Part shown: positions 1 to 6,881 of the stretch, one piece after another
Position numbering within the stretch: the stretch's first letter is position 1
Layout: each line of letters opens with the position of its first letter
Notes under the pieces: generated by a model
The model's database searches: none
Seen by the model: the letters and a program-made list of their open reading frames with translations, nothing else
What the model was told of the DNA's origin: nothing
Assembly: GCA_002803225.1 (NCBI GenBank)
Contig: NXFV01001065.1
Span: 1-10,956 of the forward strand
Origin: Gamarada debralockiae
Lineage: Eukaryota > Ascomycota > Leotiomycetes > Helotiales > Hyphodiscaceae
Length of the DNA: 10,956 nt
Reading direction: 5' to 3'
Translations under genes and position numbers: made by a program

Positions 1-57
1 TCAGCTGGTCAGGATATGTCTTTTTGGCATCTAATTGGTCAGATCCCGTGGCGTCAT

Positions 58-243
58 TTAACATTTATTTACACCTCTAGGTTGTAAGTGGGAAAGGCTA
101 AATCTCAAAATTTCCTGCCAAAAGTGAAGTGATTCGCCGTCGACCCAATTCACGGCTTCGCTTTTTCCTGAAGGTGAGTCAAACATTACACGATCATAAT
201 TCGGCATTTTGGCCAAATCGAGTACGTGAACAAAGTAACTCAT
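58..243 (-). CDS. possible small hypothetical protein, 61 aa
   Basis: An ATG-initiated frame of 61 codons reads leftwards from 243 to a TAA at 58. I do not recognise the product. It has no signal peptide or membrane segment; it is mixed charged and aromatic (starts MSYFVHVLDLAKMPNYDRV). In its favour, a consensus TATAAATA box lies 56-63 nt upstream of the ATG on the same strand (299-306). The frame could also be the first exon of a gene running off the left edge, since a GTGTAA donor-like site lies near its 3' end. Against it, the ORF is short, no homology can be tested here, and a probable solo LTR lies only 87 bp upstream. Confidence 0.3.
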   Translation of the reverse strand: MSYFVHVLDLAKMPNYDRVMFDSPSGKSEAVNWVDGESLHFWQEILRFSLSHLQPRGVNKC

Positions 244-298
244 GACCCAAAGCGGTCGAAATGTCTTTAAGGATTAATTTATGGCAGCATCCTTCAAT

Positions 299-306
299 TA
301 TTTATA
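299..306 (-). promoter_or_regulatory. TATA box (TATAAATA) before the 61-aa ORF
   Basis: The plus strand reads TATTTATA, which is TATAAATA on the minus strand. It sits about 60 nt upstream of the minus-strand ATG at 243, a normal TATA-to-start distance for a short fungal leader. It may also be chance in AT-rich sequence. Confidence 0.35.
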
Positions 307-329
307 CCAAAAGCCTACCCCTTTCAAGC

Positions 330-525
330 TGTTGTCCAGAAAAGGGCAGGCGCGGCAGTAAGAAGGGAGCAATACACGGCTAGCAGCACTAGCAGAGGGG
401 GCCACTAGGGGAAGGGCACGCGGGGGGCATAGAGGAAGAGAGGAATAGCTTTATTCTATTGATTTCCTATGTATTTTGTACACTATTGAATGATTTGACT
501 TATCCTTGAATCAGGGCTTTCAACA
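330..525. mobile_element. probable solo LTR, 196 bp, copia-like
   Basis: The segment begins TGTTG and ends CAACA, the TG...CA form of an LTR. The matching ends extend outward by two more bases (GCTGTTG against CAACAGC). The last 80 bases are AT-rich, with TTTATTCTATTGATTT- and TATTGAATGATT-like runs and a final GGCTTTCAACA. This resembles the R/U5 ends of fungal Ty1/copia LTRs as I remember them. No reverse transcriptase or other element genes lie on either side, so it would be a solo LTR. The flanking five bases (CAAGC and GCCCC) do not match, so no target duplication is visible; this weakens the call. Confidence 0.4.
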
Positions 526-1091
526 GCCCCCGAAAAAAATTTGTGCCATAGTCTAATTGACCAATCAGACGTCTAGTTCGCACTTATCGTCCAATTGATG
601 AATTCAAAATTCAATAGTCTAATTGATGGGCACCATGCAACATATCGGCTGCTGAGCGAATCACATGGTATTGTGCCCCACCACTTGCAAAGTCCCGCAA
701 CCACAGTTTCTACAACCTCATCAAACCTCTCAAATTCAAGAAAGGGATCAAGTACCCCAAAGTTGTTCCTGAGCGACAACGATGACTTAACTATTCTGCC
801 GAGCAGCTCCACTCAGCTCCGCCAATAGACTTCATCCCACCAACGCTTAGGGGTAGCCGTTGCGCTTTATTTTCCATCCTGGATTCAAGCATTTCGCCAG
901 GCAGCGACATATTTCAACAGATTCAATTCTCTTCCTACTGCAAACTTTTACTATACCTCCTTCTGCCCAATCGAACATATTCTATCAGAGATGCAGGAAA
1001 GTACCTCTGGTATTGTAGGCTTAACTTTACCTCAACTTCATTCTCCAAATCTCGCCACGGCACACCCGCATCCTCCCACAGCCCCTTCGTA
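526..1091. other. gene-poor stretch without a supportable gene
   Basis: Short frames exist on both strands at 573-828, but they overlap each other and match nothing I recognise. The start of the stretch has three similar TCTAATTGA / TCCAATTGA motifs (near 551, 591 and 617) and a small GAATT-CAA-AATTC hairpin at 600-612. No RNA gene or terminator is visible. Confidence 0.5.
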
Positions 1092-1332
1092 TCCGAAAAA
1101 GGTGGCCCGATTTTGGCTTATCCTTCTCACAAGAGACCTTTACTTTGGTAATAACGAAACTTCCACAAAACTTGATTCAATTAGCTTAAACTTGATTTTG
1201 GTATTCTTAAGAAATCAAACAGTCTTTCTATTAATTTTTGGAAATTTCAATTGGGTTTTGTAGTTGTTCTTTGGCCTGAAAGTAGGGTGTTGTTTTGGTG
1301 GGCGCGGGCCAATATCAGCCACCTTTTTCGGA
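1092..1332. mobile_element. Tc1/mariner-type MITE, 241 bp, TA-flanked
   Basis: The ends are perfect inverted repeats of 15 bp (TCCGAAAAAGGTGGC at 1092-1106, its complement at 1318-1332). A second similar block, GAT-T/A-TTGGC, continues the terminal repeat inward. A TA dinucleotide flanks each side (1090-1091 and 1333-1334), the target duplication of Tc1/mariner/pogo-class transposons. The interior is AT-rich and has no transposase, so it is non-autonomous. A 90-codon frame at 991-1263 runs across the left boundary and is therefore not a gene. The right end lies 180 bp upstream of the start codon at 1513, inside the likely promoter of the surface-protein gene. Confidence 0.7.
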
Positions 1333-1512
1333 TATGAAGAGACAGCCAAGGGTAAGTAGTAAAAATTGGCGAGACCGGATGAACATCGATCCGAGTTACT
1401 TTATCGGGCCTTAGCTTACAGATGTTTTATCGCGTTGGTCAGTCTAATCGATCCTCCTTTCCGCTCTACACTGACTTTGCATTCTTTTGCTTTCTGGTGT
1501 ACAAGTATAACG

Positions 1513-2556
1513 ATGGCGAGCTCTCTACTTTCTTTCTCGTGGTGGTTTGCAGCTGCGCATGCAATTGCTTGTTATTATCCAGATGGATCACTTGCTGCCG
1601 GTGATACGCCGTGTAATTCGGCCGCCAGCGTGACGGACTCGGCGTTCTGCTGCGGGAATGGATATGCGTGTTTGAATAATACGATTTGTATGTGGACTTC
1701 GGCTGCGTCGACTGAAGATACGGATTCGTTTGTGAGAGGGAGTTGTACGGATAAGACGTGGGAAAGCAGCGCGTGTCCGGATTTTTGTATTTCTAGTAAG
1801 AGTTTAGAATTTGTATGAGGAAACTGCTGATGGGAGAATAGAAGTAGAAGACCCGTCAGGTGGGGCAGGAATGTCAAGATGCTCCTCAAGTACAATCGAT
1901 AGATACTGCTGCAGTAAGTGCTGAGAATACCAAACGAGAGGGCAGGCTAATAAGCTTCCACAGCTGGTGATTCATTCTGCAATTGCGCAACAGGAAACGA
2001 CTCCATCTCATTCACCGGCAAATTCGTCGTACTAACAACAATCGGCGTCGTCGCCTCTTCAACCTCATCAACCTCCACCTCTCTCTCATCAACCTCCACT
2101 TCATTCTCATCATCCTCCACCTCTTTCTCATCAACCTCCACCTCTTCCTCATCAGCCACCACCTCCTCCTCAACCACATCTCCCTCCTCAACCACATCTC
2201 CCTCCTCAACCACCACCTCCCCCTCCTCAACCACATCTCCCGCCTCCTCATCCTCAAGCTCAAACTCCCATGCAGCCGCAATCGGAGCCGGAGTCGGCGT
2301 CCCGATCGGTCTCCTCGCCATTGCTGGTTTCGGATACTTGTTCTACAGATACAATTCTACGAAGAAGAAATTGAAGGCTTATGAGGCGGGGAGCGGGGCG
2401 TGGATGTATCAGGAGAATGGGGGGGGGTTTTATGCGCCGGGTAAGCAGGAGGGGTATAGGGATGTACCACCTGTGCCAGTACCGGTTGAGGTGGTGAATG
2501 AGCCGTTGGAGCATGAGTTAGAGGGGGGTGTGGTGCACGAGATGACTTCAGAATAG
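1513..2556 (+). CDS. cysteine-rich surface protein with Ser/Thr stalk and one TM
   Basis: Three exons: 1513-1795, 1842-1913 and 1964-2556, giving 315 aa. Introns are 46 bp (GTAAGA...ATAG, branch CTGAT) and 50 bp (GTAAGT...ACAG, branch CTAAT), both phase 1. Seen: signal peptide 1-19 (cleavage before Cys20); an ectodomain with 14 cysteines at about 20, 34, 46, 47, 53, 59, 78, 88, 92, 108, 117, 118, 124 and 126, including two CC pairs; a stalk at about 150-220 almost entirely Ser and Thr, encoded by short tandem repeats; a membrane helix at about 227-246 followed by an NSTKKKLK stop-transfer; and a tail of about 65 residues with PPVPVPVE and a HEM near the end. The layout matches a common, mostly uncharacterised family of fungal WSC/Mid2-like surface proteins. 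Wall sensing or adhesion is inference. The ATG at 1513 is chosen because it starts the signal peptide; an in-frame ATG at 1366 would bury it. Confidence 0.85.
2042..2262 (+). repeat. tandem repeats encoding the Ser/Thr stalk
   Basis: The stalk is built from short in-frame repeats. An early part (about 2061-2156) has TCAACCTCCACCTC-type units. A later part has an 18-bp unit, TCCTCAACCACATCTCCC, at 2167-2184, 2185-2202 and 2224-2241, with a 21-bp variant between (2203-2223). Units are multiples of three, so copy-number change keeps the frame. The pure C/T/A composition leaves a long open frame on the opposite strand (1947-2321) encoding Glu/Val/Asp runs, which is an artefact. Confidence 0.8.
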
Positions 2557-3154
2557 TAAGTTGGTGGTGGGAAGGAAAGGAGTGGTGAGGTTTTGTTTGA
2601 TACCCTGATATTGGCTGGTAATGATCGATGTATCCTGTCATGGGTTAATGCAAAGCATGCTAATTACTTCCAATTCTTTGCGAGTGTAGGAAAGACGAAC
2701 TCCCAAAGTTTTTGGTTGATGCGATAGTGTCCGCGGGCAAATTTCCACCATATTGCCAAGGTGTCGCGCTCAGTCACAGTACTTCTTTCTCGCGGCAGCT
2801 TACTTCATATCATCTGCTCTTTAACCGTTCCATGCCCAAGTAACAAAGCACAGAAATCATCTCATCCCCCTCCCCCGTTTCCCCCCCTCGGGGGTTTTTA
2901 TTTTTATTTTTTATTTTTATTTTTATTTAATGAAAACTAGTCCATGGCCAACATTATGTAGCAGTGTGCTCAAATTTTACCCCTTTCTCGGCGCCAGCAT
3001 CTGTCAAGCGACAGTGCAATGGGAGCGCCAGCGCAAGGGGGCCGACTCTTTTGTTGACACCAGCGTAAGTGAGCCGATTTTGCTCCGTTGACGCCAGCGA
3101 CCTCAAGCGCCAGCGGAATGGATGCATTTAGCGTCACCGTGCAGGAACGGATCG
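2557..3154. other. intergenic, low-complexity tracts, no gene
   Basis: The first part is presumably the 3' UTR of the surface-protein gene. At 2862-2896 there are C-rich runs, followed by a T-rich tract of TTTTA/TTTTTA units to about 2930. Two similar 25-27-bp stretches, GCCGA...GTTGACRCCAGCG, occur at 3041-3065 and 3073-3099, with further GCGCCAGC copies near 2990, 3024 and 3106. They look like decayed tandem repeats. I find no supportable ORF. Confidence 0.5.
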
Positions 3155-3580
3155 AGATTTAGTTCCCCTAAACTATATTAGACAACTTCTGTGTGATTGT
3201 GGGGCCTATACAGTACTGCCTGGCAGATCGATTTCAGCACGTCTCTTTAGTACTATCTTCTAAATCTTCTATCTCTGCAGAACTAGGATCTATAGCAGGG
3301 TCTCGTGATTGATCTCCCGATCGGCCACAACTGCTGGCTAATCTATGAGGTAATTTCAAATAGAGAATAGGTGGCAGGCAAAGACGCGGAGCAGAGACAG
3401 GGAGCAGAGACAGGGAGCAGAGACAGGAGGCAGAGACGTAGGTAGAACTCAAGGTCAGATTTACGCTTGTGTAAGAATTCTGAAAGGGCCCGGAGTTAGC
3501 TCCCTTCTGTAAAATATATCAGACAGCTTGTAAACCATTGCAGCCCCCTAAATATAAACTTAGACCAAGGAGCTAAATCT
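3155..3580. repeat. decayed repeat element with weak inverted ends
   Basis: AGATTTAGTTCC at 3155-3166 is inverted at 3569-3580 (GGAGCTAAATCT, 11 of 12 matching). A diverged direct repeat of about 50 bp also occurs, near 3160-3206 and 3497-3547 (shared TAGYTCCC, ATATYAGACARCTT and a C/G-rich end). On the minus strand, about 3234-3345 reads as an acidic, Ser-rich tail (…PSSAEIEDLEDSTKETC), which could be the remains of a transposase C-terminus, but the frame is short and unproven. I see no target duplication, so the limits are approximate. Confidence 0.3.
3388..3437 (+). repeat. 13-bp minisatellite, three full copies
   Basis: GGAGCAGAGACAG is repeated exactly at 3388-3400, 3401-3413 and 3414-3426, followed by a degenerate fourth copy to about 3437. 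It is not in any supportable coding frame. Confidence 0.9.
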
Positions 3581-3843
3581 GGTTTGTGATACTCCTCTTA
3601 TTGAAATTACCGAAAAGCAATTTTGAATAAACAGGTCAATGTAAGTATCGATTACATTTGAATATTAAATGAACGACTCGGATATTAAATTCATTCTAGA
3701 ATATTTAGAGATTTCTAATAATAGCGCCACCAACAATCCAAGTTCCTTGCAATACATTCAAAATAACTTATCCTAAAACAGACCAAGAACACTTTACAAC
3801 AAAGGAGAAAAAAGGAGAATAAGGAGAAAATCCGTGTTAGAGG
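3438..3843. other. AT-rich intergenic stretch, no gene
   Basis: After the end of the decayed repeat region (to about 3580) there is AT-rich sequence with a repeated GAATATTAAAT / GGATATTAAAT pair (about 3659 and 3680) and a purine-rich run (AAAGGAGAAAAAAGGAG) near 3801. No gene or RNA feature is recognisable. Confidence 0.45.
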
Positions 3844-4220
3844 GTGATAATCAATGTTGGGCGTCTGGAACACGGTTCCATGGAACTTCCATGGATCCAG
3901 AGTTTCCATTCCTTCCATTGCTTTATAAAAATGGAATGGAACCCATAGTCTCTTAACCTAGATTCCATGGAATCAGGGCCTTGAAGATCACGTGCGAGGC
4001 TCTTGAGGGGTACAGGGGGGTAGACAGCGCTAGATCCTCTTTTGGGGCCTGAATTCCAGCCCTCTGATTGGCCGTAAGTCACGTGATAATTCCATGGAAA
4101 TTCCATGGATCCATGGGTCCATGGGCATTCCATGGAACAAATTCTCAAATAGAATGGAACCCTTCCATTAAAGTCAAATGGAATTTCCATGGATTGCCAG
4201 TGCCCAACATTGGTGATAAT
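3844..4220. mobile_element. hAT-type MITE, 361 bp, with 8-bp target duplication
   Basis: An identical GTGATAAT flanks both ends (3844-3851 and 4213-4220); 8-bp duplications are the mark of the hAT superfamily. The element proper is 3852-4212. It begins CAATGTTGGGC and ends with the exact complement, GCCCAACATTG; weaker inverted similarity continues inward, with TCCATGG blocks on both sides. The interior has no transposase, so it is non-autonomous. It contains nine CCATGG palindromes, often as TTCCATGGAA or ATGGATCCATGG, and two CACGTG sites. A 147-codon minus-strand frame (3837-4280) spans the whole element and overruns both ends, so it is a repeat-derived artefact. Confidence 0.8.
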
Positions 4221-5014
4221 AGTAGGTTGAGTCACATAAGGCTGCCGGTGGGCAGTCGGAATATGATTAGAGGGTAACAATATATCTCATTTATAAATAG
4301 ACTAATCTCTGTCCTTCCTAAGGCTAGAGAACAAGATACTTATATGTATTTATTAGGCAGGTGATTATAGTATAATATTATATTATATATTATACTTTAT
4401 ATATAAAAATGGCTATGTCCTAGCACATGACCTCTAATATCACGCAGATATCTGAGGGGCGTCTGCGTGGCGGATCGTCCGTAACCTTCGCACAAGAATA
4501 GTAGTGCGACCCTGTGTTATACGATCCTAAGACTCAAGATAGTTTATAGTTATATATAGGCGGCTTGCGCATTCGAGTTTCAGGCGATTGACCTAGGATT
4601 GCGTGCATAACATAGCCCTGAAATTTTAGCCGGCGCAAGTGCGCTAAAGAGACCCTAAAAATATAGTAAGGCGAGCCTGTACTACAGCATATATACAGCG
4701 TGTATAGTGTGTATTGTTACGACCTTAGCTTACGACCCCTGGCGGACCACTAGCCACCTCCCAGCTAACCCGTAGCCCCCCTATTTTATAAAGCACTAAC
4801 TATTATACGAGCCCCTAGACTTTCCCTGACCTCCTAGAGTTTATATATACCTAGACTTCTATACCCTCTTTTATTCTCTTCCCTCCTTAGCTTTAGATTC
4901 TTATATCTAGTCTACTAATTAAGCTGATTTTACCCCTTATGTAAGTTTCCCTACTCCTTCCTGCGTTTGAGTGTTATGATGACCCGCTAATTTTGCAATT
5001 GGTAGACTTTGTGT
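4221..5014. other. TA-rich, gene-free stretch; possible decayed retroelement
   Basis: No frame of useful length. TpA steps are abundant (for example TATATATAC, CTATAC, TTATATATAG), as expected of old transposon copies mutated C-to-T by repeat-induced point mutation. An imperfect palindrome with 9-bp arms (GTATAATAT / ATATTATAC) lies at 4370-4395. A TGTTACGACC at 4714 resembles the start of fungal Ty3/gypsy LTRs, but I cannot find a matching 3' end, so no element is called. Confidence 0.35.
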
Positions 5015-5344
5015 TGGATCAACCAAGCTGCGCCGGCGAGCCAGCTGGAGCATTTCCATATCAACCAGTCACCTCCGGGCTGAATATCTGCGATATTACC
5101 CCTGGCACTGAGTCTTGGTAAGTTCTTTGCAACGACTTCTAGAGCTTCAGGAGGATAAAAGTGCCGTGGGCGAAGGCGAGTTGAGAGTGGCTTGGAGACG
5201 GATGTAAAGTAATACTTGGATCGGTACTGTCAACAGTAATAGGACTATTTTACTCTTCAGAGTAATTTGATATTTTTCTTTGCTAGGCTTCTCGGAACAG
5301 TGGCCACGACTGTGTGGTTTCTCTTGCAGCCGTCTATTGGTTGA
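5015..5344 (+). pseudogene. possible truncated gene relic, two exons
   Basis: A protein-like frame runs from about 5015 (open back to 4945) to 5117 and encodes a stretch containing QPSCAGEPAGAFPYQPV and NICDITPGTESW. It ends at a GTAAGT donor. A T-rich acceptor (TTTTTCTTTGCTAG) at 5285-5286 joins it in phase to 5287-5344, a short hydrophobic segment (LLGTVATTVWFLLQ) ending in TGA. A further GTAAGT at 4941, branch GCTAAT near 4986 and acceptor GGTAG at 5014 suggest an upstream intron, but no credible 5' exon exists: the sequence there is TA-rich repeat debris. It would be the 3' part of a gene whose front was lost. The product is unknown. The frame is short enough to be chance. Confidence 0.3.
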
Positions 5345-5506
5345 TTAATTGTTGGAGATCAAAGGAATGGGAATTTAATCACACAAATGATTTGGGCAGT
5401 TGGATTTCAGATTATCATGGCTTTAGTTCAGGGGAAAGCCATTGATTTCAGACTCCTAGCCTCCACCTAAAGTGTTCACCCGCCCCTTCCGTAACCCGCG
5501 GGTATG

Positions 5507-6720
5507 CTATGATGATAACAACCAACTCGAGCTGGACCCAATCGTCAATGACTCCTGTTCAATCTCCAAATCCAGTGAAAGATTCTCCGACCCACAAGAA
5601 CATCTAGGAGGCTCTTCATACCGAATCAGAGTCGTCTTGAGTTTGGCATTTTCTTCCTCGGCGTTCTCCCTTGCTGCCTCCTTGGCCATTTCTGCGTTAA
5701 GTGCTGTCGAGGACATCGGCCTCAATGAATTGTGGTCATCTTTCTCCCGAACCCAGATCTGATATCAAGCGTGATTTTAGTCGTACCATTCACATTCCAA
5801 TTTTACCGGGAATCCTGACTTTCGACATCATCCTGGGTATTTTTTCCTTGCTATGGTTCTTGTTGAACTTGCGGGGGATTCTCAAGGTCACTTTCTTGAC
5901 GCATGTCCGACTGACACCTAGAATGAACTTAGTAGCGTCAAGCACCGCTAGCCAATGATCAAGTTTCTCGTCGACCACATACGTGACTGACTCGAAGTTG
6001 CTGTGTAGCAAGATCTTGTGCGCACGAAAGGTGACACTATCATCGCGAACGGGATCATCGACGTCGCGAACGACCTTCAGATACTGATTGAGGAAAAGGA
6101 GTTAGCAATCGCCCAACGAAGGTGAATGATTACAGCCGAGCAGAGTACTATCCATCACTTACTATTTGAGGAGTTCCTTCATACGCCTGCGTTTGAAGTG
6201 CTCGATGTTTCTCTTCGTAACTCGCACATTGATGCGTTCGCAAATTTCCATGCCCCTGCAAAAGAGCTCCTTGTCAGCGGCAAGAGCCATGAGCAAATCG
6301 GGAAGCATCTTGTCGGAGTGATGGAGGGCAAGAGCATGGGGGTAGATGAACTTTCGGAGCTCTTCTAGAAGGTCCTTCAGAGGGAATGTAATCGACGTGT
6401 CGTAGGTAGTTGGTTTGCCTGAGCGAAACGCGATGTTGTCTCCATCCTGAGATTGAAGTCGCTATACAAAGGTGAGCGATTGATTGACTTTCCGTTAACG
6501 ATTCAGTCCGCCAATGGTTCAAAAATTGTTCAACAATTGAGAATAGAAGGACTAAGACTTACTTTCTTGTAGGAAGTGGGTAAAGACTCAGTAGTGCGCG
6601 AAGATGACGCAGAGCTGTTGATTTGTTGGCGGATTGTTGATGAGAAGTTTACAGCCTCGCGACCTGCCTTGTTGACGCGTAGCCTCGCGCTAGTGATAAG
6701 GGCCGTATTGCAAAGTCCAT
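5507..6720 (-). pseudogene. unrecognised multi-exon gene with a one-base frame break
   Basis: Read leftwards, the best model is: 6720-6653 (ATG; a mitochondrial-presequence-like MDFAIRPLSLARGYASTRQ), 38-bp intron, 6614-6563, 101-bp intron (GTAAGT...TATAG), 6461-6163 (about 100 codons, charged and helical, with LLEELRKFIYP and a basic TKRNIEHFKRRRMKELLK end), 79-bp intron (GTAAGT, branch CTAAC, acceptor ATCAG), then 6083 onward. The open frame from 6083 (YLKVVRDVDDPVRDDS...) runs to a TGA at 5790, or may splice at 5807 to 5739-5507, an Ala/Glu-rich coiled-coil-like tail. The break: exon 3 ends in phase 2 but exon 4 is open only in phase 0; literal splicing gives a stop after two more codons. 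Thus a pseudogene, an assembly error or an unusual splice. The 38-bp first intron is short and the start is uncertain. No family is recognised. Confidence 0.5.
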
Positions 6721-6839
6721 CACGTGCAATTGCAAACACGTGCACAGCCGCTAATTACGCCATCTGCGGATCTGCGGGCAGCTATCTTTGCAAATTTTCG
6801 CTAGACCTTCATTCTTCGCTTCTCAGAGGAAAATTATCA
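6694..6839. promoter_or_regulatory. divergent control region with GATA and CACGTG sites
   Basis: Between and across the divergent starts are three HGATAR motifs, the binding form for fungal AreA/Nit2 GATA factors: TGATAAG at 6694-6700, and on the opposite strand AGATAG at 6782-6787 and TGATAA at 6834-6839. Two CACGTG E-boxes lie at 6721-6726 and 6737-6742, with a TGCAATTGCA palindrome between (6725-6734). GATA sites would suit nitrogen control of the permease at 6882; this is inference from motifs that are common by chance. The first GATA site falls inside the proposed first exon of the minus-strand gene. Confidence 0.35.
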
Positions 6840-6881
6840 ATTAAAAGACTACCAACTATCGAAACGACCAGCTGATACGAA

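Noticed and set aside
991..1263. 90-codon plus-strand ORF
   Set aside because: It crosses the left boundary of the TA-flanked MITE and its second half is AT-rich element sequence.
1947..2321. 124-codon minus-strand ORF with Glu/Val/Asp runs
   Set aside because: It is the antisense of the Ser/Thr-coding tandem repeats of the surface-protein gene, which has splice sites in phase, a signal peptide and a membrane segment on the plus strand.
3837..4280. 147-codon minus-strand ORF with repeated W-N/H-G and SMEFPW-like pieces
   Set aside because: It spans the hAT MITE from end to end and beyond; its repeated peptides are translations of the CCATGG palindromes.
4714..4990. Ty3/gypsy solo LTR starting TGTTACGACC
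   Set aside because: No matching 3' terminus or target duplication could be found, so boundaries cannot be supported; it is only mentioned as a possibility.
5472..5762. 96-codon plus-strand ORF
   Set aside because: Its Ser/Ala/Leu runs are the antisense of the Ala/Glu/Lys-rich minus-strand tail, which is the more protein-like strand and can be spliced in phase to the upstream exons.
6576..6875. 99-codon plus-strand ORF just before the permease
   Set aside because: It overlaps minus-strand exons and the divergent promoter, and shows no domain or splice link to the permease.
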